Below are positions 17,301 through 26,256 of a DNA stretch of 40,809 nucleotides, piece by piece. Each line of letters opens with the position of its first letter. Position 1 is the first letter of the stretch. The position numbers were made by a program, and so were the translations under genes. This DNA comes from Wolfiporia cocos (Eukaryota > Basidiomycota > Agaricomycetes > Polyporales > Phaeolaceae): assembly GCA_029448655.1 (NCBI GenBank), contig JACCLO010000075.1:1-40809 (forward strand), written 5' to 3'. Below the pieces are notes generated by a model. It saw only the letters and a list, made by a program, of their open reading frames with translations, was not told the DNA's origin and did no database searches.

Positions 17301-19136
17301 ATGATATTTGGACCAGAATTCCCAGCACGACTGATTGAACTCTTGCCCGAGGACATTCAGGGAGTCTACAGACTCAACCGATACGAGTGGACTGACACCA
17401 TTGGAGCCTTCCGTAACCGCGGAGGAATTGTTGTCATTCCAAGAGAAGATAGGGCATCGAAGTGGGTAGAAGTATACCCCTCCGCAAGAACGACCGCTTG
17501 GGAAATAACGCGTGAAGCGTTCGAACGATTTGGAGAACTCCCTCCGATGTCAACCGCGACGTTGACCGAAAACGAAACCGAAACCATCAACAGAACCTTC
17601 GATGCCGATGGAAATACGAATCAGCCTTCGGGCGCCACAGGAATGGCAGGAATTGAGCGCATCGGAGATGATGGGAGAAATCCTGGAAATTTTACAGGAA
17701 CAGATAACAGCCAGACCGGAGGACAGGACCCTCCAGGATTTATATCTGCTTTTGCGCAGAGTGGGATTGGGCCTATGGCTGGAGGAACAGACCTCTTTGG
17801 AAACCCCCCACAGAACGCACCCGGAATGGGTAGCGGAGGAAATCCGTCTTGGACTAGCCCAAGCGGAGGAATGGGAACGACAAACCCAGGAACATGGCCT
17901 TCAGGCCTATTTGGACGAACCTCCGCAGGTACAAGCGGAGGAGGACTGGGAGGAAACTTCGGACTCGGAGGAGGGAATGCCCCCCCTCCTGGAGGATTCG
18001 GAGGAGGAACCCCCGCGAACCCCGGAGGAGGAAACCCTGGAGGAAACCCAGGGAACCCCGGAGGAAACCCAGGAAACCCAGGTGGAGGATACCCGGGAGG
18101 AGGAGGACCTCCACCACCGAATGCGCCGCAGCCTCAACCTCCGGCGCCAAACCCGTACTACCGACCCCCGATGATAAAGATCAATCCCCCAGACGTATTC
18201 GACGGGGAACGATCTGACATGCAGAACTTCATAAACCAGTGCAATTCCTGGTTTACGATGTACGAAACATCATTCCAGAACGACGTTCAGAGAGTGATCT
18301 TTATCCTCTCTTATATTTCGAACAAGGGGAAAACAGGCCAGTGGAAACAAAATTACCACCGGGTTTACACGAACCCCCAGACGAAACGATTCTTCCCACC
18401 TAGTCTTGCACAGTTTGATGCAGACTTCCAGAAAGCCTTCGGAGCCATCGAAGAGGTACAGAAGGCGCGGAAGAAAATCCTGGACGTAACCCAGGACAGG
18501 AAGGACATTGATGATTATATCACCGAGTTCAACAACTTGGCCGGAAAGGCCCAGTACGATCGATACAGCGCGGACGGAAACGCGTTGCTCATAACCCTCT
18601 TTGAGAAAGGGTTACCCGAACACACGACCCGATACATCATCGGTGTTCGACCGCTACCAGCAACCATTGATGAATGGCAGTCCGCTGCCTCGTACTATGA
18701 AAATACGTACAAGATATTCTTGAAACGGGACAAACCGTTTGTCAAGAAAAAGGCTTGGCAAGCCTCGAACCAGAATAACGGACGCACTAGTGCTCCACAG
18801 ACAACCGCACCGAAAGATCCGAACGCAATGGATGTAGATCGAATGACCACCCAGGAAAGGGACGATCACATCAAGAAAGGAAAATGCTTCACCTGTCATC
18901 AGCCAGGACATATGTCGCGAGACTGCCCGAAGAGGCCGAGGAAACCAGCCCGCCCTAGGCGGACTACTCGAAAAACCGAAGAAGAAGAAGCCGAGCAAGA
19001 AGCTCGCATCGAAGAAGTCTCCGAAGAAGAGACTGAATATGTCACCGCTAACAGAGCGGTCACAGCAATTAGGGCTCTGAAAGCCAAGAACCCCGAGCTC
19101 CTAGCACGGCTCGTAGAAGAACAGGATTTTGCCTAG
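17301..19136 (+). CDS. Gag polyprotein
   Basis: The 611-residue frame starts 46 bp after the 5' LTR and ends with TAG. A long Gly/Asn/Pro-rich segment (about residues 145-275) precedes a helical retrotransposon Gag core (about 285-475, starting near NPPDVFDGERSDMQNF). A single CCHC zinc knuckle (CFTCHQPGHMSRDC, about 529-542) and a basic then acidic tail follow. Gag forms the particle and the knuckle binds the element RNA. The frame is intact. The pol frame is open from 19073 and overlaps the end of gag by 64 nt in the -1 frame, so pol is probably reached by -1 frameshifting near GGATTTT at 19124-19130. Confidence 0.88.
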   Translation: MIFGPEFPARLIELLPEDIQGVYRLNRYEWTDTIGAFRNRGGIVVIPREDRASKWVEVYPSARTTAWEITREAFERFGELPPMSTATLTENETETINRTFDADGNTNQPSGATGMAGIERIGDDGRNPGNFTGTDNSQTGGQDPPGFISAFAQSGIGPMAGGTDLFGNPPQNAPGMGSGGNPSWTSPSGGMGTTNPGTWPSGLFGRTSAGTSGGGLGGNFGLGGGNAPPPGGFGGGTPANPGGGNPGGNPGNPGGNPGNPGGGYPGGGGPPPPNAPQPQPPAPNPYYRPPMIKINPPDVFDGERSDMQNFINQCNSWFTMYETSFQNDVQRVIFILSYISNKGKTGQWKQNYHRVYTNPQTKRFFPPSLAQFDADFQKAFGAIEEVQKARKKILDVTQDRKDIDDYITEFNNLAGKAQYDRYSADGNALLITLFEKGLPEHTTRYIIGVRPLPATIDEWQSAASYYENTYKIFLKRDKPFVKKKAWQASNQNNGRTSAPQTTAPKDPNAMDVDRMTTQERDDHIKKGKCFTCHQPGHMSRDCPKRPRKPARPRRTTRKTEEEEAEQEARIEEVSEEETEYVTANRAVTAIRALKAKNPELLARLVEEQDFA

Positions 19137-22100
19137 GAGGGAAGCCCACGGTCTTACCCTCCGAGAAAGCAGCGCATGTAATTACCTCGTTCGAGAAGAA
19201 TCGATCCCTCTTCATTCCGGTAATCATGACGCTGGCAAAACCCGTGAAGTGCAATGCACTAATCGACTCAGGAGCAATGTCAAACCTGATCCACAGCAGA
19301 GTGGTAGAAAAATACAAGGTGCCCACGCAACCCTTGAAGAACCCGATTATCGTCAAAAATGTTGACGGAACAGAAAACAAAGATGGGCGAATAGACCGAG
19401 AAGCCACCATACTACTACGATATCCGAAGACCCAGAAAACGCGAAAGGTCCGATTCTTGGTAGGATCGATCGGAACAGAGAATATGATTCTAGGGTATGG
19501 ATGGCTAAAAGACGAAAACCCCACAATCGACTGGAAGGACCAAACAGTCGATGTACGATCAATACTAGGGGCAGAAGAAAAGAAACCGGAAGCCACGATC
19601 CAAATGGATACGGTGGAAATGGTAGTTGCTCCAGAAGGGAAAATTCCGACAAGGGGAACCCAAGAAGCCGCAGGGTATGACCTTTACGCTGCAGAAGAAA
19701 CCGAGATTCCCGCCGGAGGATGGAAACTCGTCTCCACAGGAGTAAAAATGAAGATCCCGAAGGGATCGTATGGAAGGTTGGCCGGACGATCAGGCAACAC
19801 CCTCAGACACGGACTGGTAGTACAGGCCGGAATCATAGACTCGGACTACCGAGGAGACGTCGGAGCCATCGTCTTCAACTATTCAGACAAAGCACATAGA
19901 ATTATCCCGGGCATGCGAATAGCCCAGATAATTTTCGAACGACACCTAACCCCCGACATTTTGGAGGTCGAGGACCTAGATGAAACAGAACGAGGGGAGA
20001 AAGGATTTGGATCTACGGACCAGCCAGAAGAAACAGCACAGCGGCTCTATACTCCTGAGGAGTACGAAGCGATCCGACGCTTTGCAAAAGATAACCCTAG
20101 GATCATAGGAGAGAAAGGGGAAACACGAAAGAAGTTCCGAACAAAGATACAAATCATCAATGCTGTCAGGAAAGCGCTGACGAAGTCCCAAGAATTCGCA
20201 CAGAAAACCCCTGAACCAGAACGAACAATTGAGGAAATGGTCCCGAAACACCTACTAGACTTTACCAAGGTGTTCAGTAAGGAGTCCGCAGCGGCGTTCC
20301 CCCCGTCGAGACCATGGGACCACGCAATCGAATTAAAACCCGATTTCGTGCCGAAGGACTGCAAAGTCTATGCACTGTTGCCTAAAGAGCAACAGGCGCT
20401 GGACGAATTCCTAAAAGAAAACCTGGCCAAGGGATTCATAGTCCCTTCAAAATCCCCGATGGCGTCACCATTCTTCTTCGTCCCAAAGAAAGACAGCGGC
20501 CTACGACCCTGTCAAGATTATCGATATCTGAACGAAGGAACGATAAAGAACGTCTATCCCTTGCCATTAATCTCGGAGCTCCTGGAAAAGCTAAAAGGAG
20601 CAAAGATTTTCACGAAAATGGACCTTAGAGCGGGGTACAACAACGTGCGAATCAAGAAAGGAGACGAATGGAAAGCGGCCTTCAAAACAAACCGAAGGTT
20701 GTACGAACCCACGGTTATGTTTTTCGGATTGTGCAATGCACCCGGGACCTTTCAGGCAATGATGAACGAAATCCTGAAAGAAGAAATCTTCGAAGGATGG
20801 GTGCTTGTTTACATGGACGATATCCTCATTTTCTCAGAAGACGAGAAAACACACAAGGAACGGGAACGGCGAATCCTTCAGAGATTGGTGGATAACCATC
20901 TCTTTGTGAAACCCGAGAAATGCGCCTTCGGTGTCGACAGAGTCGAATTTCTAGGACTAGTCATCACCCCAGGAAACATCCAGATGGACCCAGCGAAACT
21001 CAATAGGATTAAAGAGTGGCCGACTCCCCGAAATCTCAAGGAAGTCAGATCCTTCCTAGGATTTGCAAACTTCTATCGGAAATTTATCGATCACTACTCA
21101 ACGCACGCCCGACCCCTGGTGGATCTCACGAAAACGGTCACAGGGACAGGATTCCAGTGGACGGATAAAGAACAAAAGGCGTTCGACTTCATGAAGCAGG
21201 CATTCACAACGGCGCCCGCACTAGGAACGCCAGACAAGGAGAAACCATTCATCCTCGAAACAGACGCATCTCAGTTTGCCACAGGGGCAGTGCTAAAACA
21301 GACAGATGAAACGGGGCGTGAACGGCCAGTGGGATATCTCTCACAATCCCTGACATCCACAGAACGGAACTACGAAATCTATGATCGCGAACTACTCGGA
21401 ATAGTCCGAGCACTAGAAGAATGGCGGCACCTGTTAGAAGGAGCACCGCATCGGATCTTGATCCGAAGCGATCATCAGAACCTGACGTACTGGAGAAGCG
21501 CACAGCGCCTAAATCGGCGACAAGCGAGATGGCATCTATTCCTCTCGCAATTCGACCTGAAATTACAACACATCCCCGGGAGGAAACTAGTCATGGCCGA
21601 CACATTGTCCAGGTTGTATCACCTAGACGAAAGCAACGAAGACAACGAGGGAATCACCATGATTCCAAATGAACTCGTCGTCCACGCAATCCAGATCCCG
21701 ATCATCGATCGAATCAAGAACGCCAACGATCGAGATGAATCTGCGGAACAGGCGATCCGTGCTCTAGGGGGCACAGACGAATTCCCCGCAAGAACCACCG
21801 CAGATGAATGGCAACAAACGGATGGGATACTGCTCTACAGGGGCAGGATGTACGTGCCAAAAGATGAGGGCCTTCGACGGGACGTCATTTCAAAATACCA
21901 CGACACGATCCCGGCCGGACACCCTGGGATCTGGGGTACAACAGTACAGGTTAAGACCCACTTTTGGTGGCCTGACATGGGAACAATGATACCGGAATAC
22001 GTCCGAGGCTGTGCAATCTGTCAACAGATGAAACCTGATAGGAACCCGCTAAAACCCCCTTTACAGCCAATACCGACACGGGAGGACGCCCTTCCCTTCT

Positions 22101-22528
22101 CACAGTGCTCGGTCGATTTTGTCACCGACCTGCCAAGAGTCGGAAAATATGACTCCATGATGGTGATTGTCGACCATGGCCTATCCAAGGCCATCTCTCT
22201 CACCCCATGCGACAAAACAATCACGAGCGAAGGGGCCGCAGAAATATTCCATCGAAAGATATACTCACAATACGGCATTCCCCGAAAGATCATTTCAGAC
22301 AGGGGACCACAGTTCGCATCGAAACTGTTCAAGGAATTATGCAAGCTGCAGGGAACGGAATCTGCGATGAGTACGGCGTACCATCCACAGACCGACGGAC
22401 AAACGGAAAGGATGAATCAACAAATCGAAGTGTACCTTCGTATCTATTGCATGAACGACCCTTTCCAATGGGTACAACGACTACCCGACGTCGAATTTGC
22501 GCACAACACCAAGCGAACCGAAAACTGA
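19073..22528 (+). pseudogene. Pol: protease, dUTPase, reverse transcriptase, RNase H, integrase (ends at premature TGA)
   Basis: Counted from the first Met (19226), the order is: aspartic protease (LIDSGAMSN, residues 12-20); a complete dUTPase with all five motifs (AAGYDLYAA near 150, AGRSG near 187, GIIDSDYRGDVG near 202, GMRIAQIIF near 228, RGEKGFGSTD near 255); RT with YMDDILIF near 529; RNase H (ETDASQFATGAVL near 678); integrase with an HHCC finger (CAICQQ near 929) and the D, D, E residues (VDFVTD, ISDRGPQF, QTDGQTERMN). TGA at 22526-22528 interrupts the frame after RTEN; the same frame goes on to the integrase tail. Catalytic residues are intact up to there. Confidence 0.92.
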
Positions 22529-23140
22529 CCTGCGCCCCTTGAAATAATCTTGGGTTATATTCCAAGGGGATTCCCAGACTACGACAGGGTAGGAAACGTC
22601 CTGGCAGCAGTTGACAGGATCAAAAAGATCAAAGAGGCGCGAAAGATGGCATTCATCGCGCACGAACTAGCTCAGAAAAGAATGGCGGGACGTTTCCTCC
22701 GAGAATTACCGAAGCTCGAGAAAGGAGACAAGGTTTGGCTCGACGCAAAGAACCTAACCATCCCCTACGAATCTAACAAGCTAGCACCAAAAAGGGAAGG
22801 ACCCTTCACCATCACAGAAAAGATGGGACCCACGACATACCGGCTGCAGTTACCGGCGAACTGGAAAATTCATCCGGTATTCCATGCTGCCTTACTAAAA
22901 CCATTCAAAGAAACAAGGGTGCACGGACCCAATTACCTACGGCCGCCACCTGATATCATCAAGGGACAGGAGGAATACGAAGTCGAAGCCATCTTGGCTG
23001 ACAGATGGAAAGGAAAGAAGCATCAATACTTCGTCAAGTGGAAAGGCTATGCCACAGGCCGACAATTCATGGGAAGACGAGGCGAACTTGGAGCACTCCA
23101 AGGAGCTGATAAAAGACTACCACAGGACGAGAGTCAGGAC
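22529..23140 (+). pseudogene. Integrase C-terminal part and chromodomain, with a frameshift
   Basis: The frame continues pol after the in-frame TGA. It encodes the integrase tail (KGDKVWLDAKNL, GPFTITEKMGPTTYRLQLP, IHPVFHAALLKPF) and a chromodomain (YEVEAILADRW, QYFVKWKGY). Straight after KWKGY an extra G near 23052 moves the frame: the rest of the chromodomain (QADNSWEDEANLEHSKELIKDY) lies in the other frame. Chromodomains of this class guide integration to marked chromatin. Confidence 0.85.
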
Positions 23141-24279
23141 AACCCCGACACTCGAAAACAGGACAGTAATAGTATGTCGACGACTCGCCACCAGCTCCCC
23201 CGCCGAACCACGACCCCCGGCGATGCAGATCGTCGAGAAGGCCGACCGCGAGGTACGCCACCAAGAAGGTACTCCCCCCAGCATCTGCAGAGTAGACACG
23301 CCCTCCTCTGGTACAGGGCCGAGGGACCTTTTGCTGGCCGAGCCGATGGCTGGTCGGCCCTCTTCGACATCGCGCAGGACCTCACACACGTCTACAGCTC
23401 GTACCAGAACATCACCGAGGACCTTGTCCGAATGGAGGGGCAGATCAGAGCGCAGAGAGAGGGACTCGAATTACTCACCAACAGACTTATCGACAGATTG
23501 GCCGCCACCACGACGGCCCGACTACGACACGCGCTCAACGACTTCGAGGATCGCGAGCACGTTACTCCCGGTCGACCCGAATACACACCACGACCCGCCT
23601 GCTTTTTCACCCCCGACGAACGACGCCGAGTTGCAAGGCCGTTTGATTTTATGGAGGGCGATAGAGTATTATTTCCACTGCCTACCAAGACTCAGAGAGC
23701 CCGCCGAACAGGAGTTAGAGACCCGACGCCACGTATTCCTGGTATGGGAGGCAACGGGAGACGTGAACCACCTGCACGCCCGACGAGCCCTAGGGCTACC
23801 CCAGAACGACAGCGAAGAGCGAATAGCACGCCGCCTATTCGACGATCTCCATCGGTGCAGAGCATTACCCGCGAGGAGTTCGAGCGAGGTGCGAGGGAGC
23901 ACGAACGAGACACCGCCTCCTTACCCACATGGGCGCAACGGAACCTCCACCGCGCCGCTCACCACTGGAGATACCGACACAACGAATATCTCAGAGATAT
24001 CCCTTTTCCTACGGGTACCAGCAAGGCCCTCGCCTGAACAACCCTGTCGGCAGTGCGGATCCGCTAGCCACTGGATCCTCGACTGCCCCGACTATATTTG
24101 CAGAGCTTGTGGGCTCAATCAACCAGGTCATTGACAGAATGAATGCCGCCAACACTTCGTATGGCGAACTCCTACGACCCCGTCCCTCAGCGGGAACGGC
24201 GACATCTACAATGAACAGGACGCCGAGGCACTCTGAAGAGAGGAACTTGGAAAATTCGTCGAGGCCGACGAATGCCTAG
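23141..24279 (+). pseudogene. Extra reading frame after pol, with C-terminal zinc knuckle
   Basis: More than 1.1 kb follows the chromodomain before the 3' LTR, with protein-like stretches in all three frames. First comes a helical, probably coiled-coil segment (near DLTHVYSSYQNITEDLVRM, about 23370-23560), then in another frame RLILWRAIEYYFHC to ERIARRLFDDLHRC (about 23620-23860) and a CCHC-like knuckle CRQCGSASHWILDC (about 24040-24085) followed by CRACG. In the third frame, IFAELVGSINQVIDRMNAAN runs to a stop at 24279. The simplest reading is one former protein now split by frameshifts. I do not recognise its family. Confidence 0.55.
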
Positions 24280-24290
24280 GGAGGGGCTGA
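24278..24290 (+). promoter_or_regulatory. Gypsy polypurine tract
   Basis: The purine-rich AGGGAGGGGCTGA lies directly before the 3' LTR. Confidence 0.65.
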
Positions 24291-24997
24291 TGTTACGGTT
24301 ATTTTAATTTTTCGAATATCGACAGAACTCACCACCGGGCGAATACGATACAGGGACTTGTTGCGCAACCAACCCCCTGGCTACTCGTGACTCTACTGGG
24401 CGCATCCCCAGTTGTATTAGCATGTAGGGCGCGTTTCACCTTTGGCAGATCCAACTCTGCCACCGTTTCACCTTCATCGTTTATTAGCTTATAGATGGTG
24501 TTCAACCACCATCATCCCTATCTATCGTTTCGGATACATCACTACATACTTATCAAACGTTTGATACTATAGCGTAGATAGTAGCGGTGGCATCTGGGAT
24601 GGACTTGACCCCTAAAACCCAGCGTAGTATAAAAGCTCATGTACTTATTGTCAAGGCTCTTCAGCTCGACCTTGTTGTATAAACAAGAAGTCTTATACTT
24701 GTTCTCAAACGTAGGAAACTACGCTCAGTATTTCTCACTCGAGCAACCAAACGACTAAGTCCTCGAAGTGCACACTGACTTCTCGGACTTAGGCGAGTCT
24801 TATATTCTATTCGACTCGCACCTGAACAGATTATATCCTCTAACGCGTATTGGATATTATACGATCTCCTAGGAACTTCACCTAGGACTTGAAGGCATCT
24901 AACGAGCATTTGCCTTGCATACGGCTATACGCCCACGTGCAGAAGAACGATCTATATTCGCGACTCGAATATACGAACGGGTGTTCGACCCGTAACA
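24291..24997 (+). repeat. Gypsy 3' LTR
   Basis: This is a 707-bp direct repeat of the 5' LTR with at least five substitutions (for example near 24308, 24488, 24700, 24749 and 24937). It is followed by the target duplication GGGAG. Confidence 0.9.
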
Positions 24998-25002
24998 GGG
25001 AG

Positions 25003-25271
25003 GGGCTGCTGATCTACTGGTGTCTGCTGCCTGAGAATTGGCACCTGACTCAGGGGGATTCTAACAGTACTCCTCCCTCATCGTGGTGCAAGAGGAAAGG
25101 GTCTGCATGCAACTATACGTTGAGTCTCACACTGCATGGGCAAGCACGCGGAGATGACGCTGACAGCTCTTCCATGGCCGTTGAGGACTCTGGTGCGACG
25201 GATGTGTCGGCCGAGCGGACGGGTGCGGACCAAGTCAAACGCATCATTATCAAGGAGCAGTATTGCTAGAC
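25003..25271 (+). pseudogene. Broken reading frame, part 3 (after the gypsy element)
   Basis: The plus-strand frame continues the sequence left of the gypsy element (GLLIYWCLLPENWHLTQGD, then SSWCKRKGSACNYT) and ends KEQYC followed by TAG. The TAG is part of the TAGAC duplication of the TRIM-type LTR. Beyond that LTR the same frame goes on in part 4. There is no recognised domain; the middle is Ser/Asp-rich. Confidence 0.5.
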
Positions 25272-25418
25272 TGTCATGAGCATGTCACGACCATGTGCCA
25301 TAATAGCTTAAGTACTGAGACCCACCGATGCCAACAGAGTTGGCATTGTGCCCTTTTGGTGCAATGGTTATTGCATTACGGCTGGAGAATTGTATTGGGT
25401 CCACACCAGCACGTGATA
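25272..25418 (+). mobile_element. Solo LTR of the TRIM type (147 bp)
   Basis: It starts TGTCATGAG and ends CACGTGATA, with a perfect target duplication TAGAC at 25267-25271 and 25419-25423. Its second half resembles the TRIM LTR (shared CCCTTTTGG, ATTGGGTCC, GTGATA). Between these the hairpins are kept but their sequence is not: ATGCCAAC/GTTGGCAT here in place of the TRIM's CGATA-based hairpin, and TGCAAT/ATTGCA in place of GAGTGGC/GCCACTC. Confidence 0.8.
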
Positions 25419-25423
25419 TAGAC

Positions 25424-25664
25424 CAAATGCATCAATGAAATCGTTCACTACATCAAGATCAATGCCTACCTCGAGAAGCACAATATCCCCCACTATGCTT
25501 TGGCTAAGATGCTGTACGGCGAGGACCTGGGGGAGACGTCCATTTTCCACGTCACCATATCTGCAACAGCCAAGTATATTAAGAATGGACCGCAGAATGA
25601 GCGAAGCCACATGCAAATCGTTCTCGACATTGTCAGAGAGCCAACATATCCATACAATATATGA
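25424..25664 (+). pseudogene. Broken reading frame, part 4 (after the TRIM-type LTR)
   Basis: The frame encodes TKCINEIVHYIKINAYLEKH, then ALAKMLYGEDLGETSIFHVT and a further helical stretch ending PTYPYNI before TGA. It is in frame with part 3 once the LTR and one TAGAC are removed. Protein-like sequence with several TGA codons continues to about 25990 (VQYYNLALQLVAPSNICKCC), so the old gene was longer. Confidence 0.5.
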
Positions 25665-26256
25665 GGAATCATCAACCTGTGGTGACCCGTTAAAACCATG
25701 CTTAGAGACATGTGAGCTGGGGTCATGCAATCCATACCGCTGACCACTGTGGCATATTGCTCGAGATTGTATTTGCATCGTGATACACAAGTTGCAATCA
25801 TATGACTGCTCGGATCTCAAGCCGGTGTATACCGCCTTTCGATGCAGCACACAGCGTCAGATTTCAATGTGCAATATTACAATCTGGCCTTGCAGCTTGT
25901 TGCACCATCGAACATCTGCAAGTGTTGCTGCCCATATAATCACGACAAAGGTACATAATTCAAAACAGGTGCAAGGGAGTCATACATGTCTAATGCAAAA
26001 AAAGGAAAGCACGGACCACCGCCAGTGTCTGGATTTAATTTAACTGGGCTGTGGCTGATCTGATGCCTCCGTATGCGACTTCAGACTGTCTGCATGGTGT
26101 CCAGCGCGCAACAATGCATCGCTTGCAAATCACCGAAACCATGATCAGCCGTAGTATTTTTGGTTGTATGCATTGCTGGTATAGTCACATCGAGAATGGA
26201 AACTACATACAAATGTAGCGAGAGAAGGAGGAGTGAAGCATTCTTTGAAACAACGA
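25665..26256. other. Decayed continuation, then no gene seen
   Basis: Up to about 25990 there are frame-disrupted remnants of the broken gene described in part 4. From there to 26256 I see only the likely 3' flank of the minus-strand kinase gene. Confidence 0.35.

Larger units (their letters stand above)
16548..24997 (+). mobile_element. Ty3/gypsy chromodomain retrotransposon with dUTPase and extra 3' frame
   Basis: The 8,450-bp element has 707-bp LTRs (16548-17254 and 24291-24997) with perfect 8-bp inverted ends TGTTACGG/CCGTAACA and target duplication GGGAG (16543-16547, 24998-25002). The order is gag, protease, dUTPase, RT, RNase H, integrase, chromodomain, then another frame with a zinc knuckle. 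That domain order is Ty3/gypsy, and the chromodomain puts it in the chromovirus branch. At least five substitutions separate the LTRs, so it is older than the element at 1324-7376. A stop codon and frameshifts make this copy inactive as written. Confidence 0.92.

Noticed and set aside
16918..17356. Minus-strand frames in the gypsy 5' LTR
   Set aside because: Shadow frames; the same one appears in the 3' LTR at 24661-24909.
17602..18217. Second frames of 107-190 codons inside gag
   Set aside because: They lie in the Gly/Pro-rich repetitive part of gag, where other frames stay open by composition.
25340..25400. tRNA gene suggested by a good A-box match (TGGTGCAATGG)
   Set aside because: No B box and no cloverleaf; the bases belong to a hairpin of the TRIM-type LTR.
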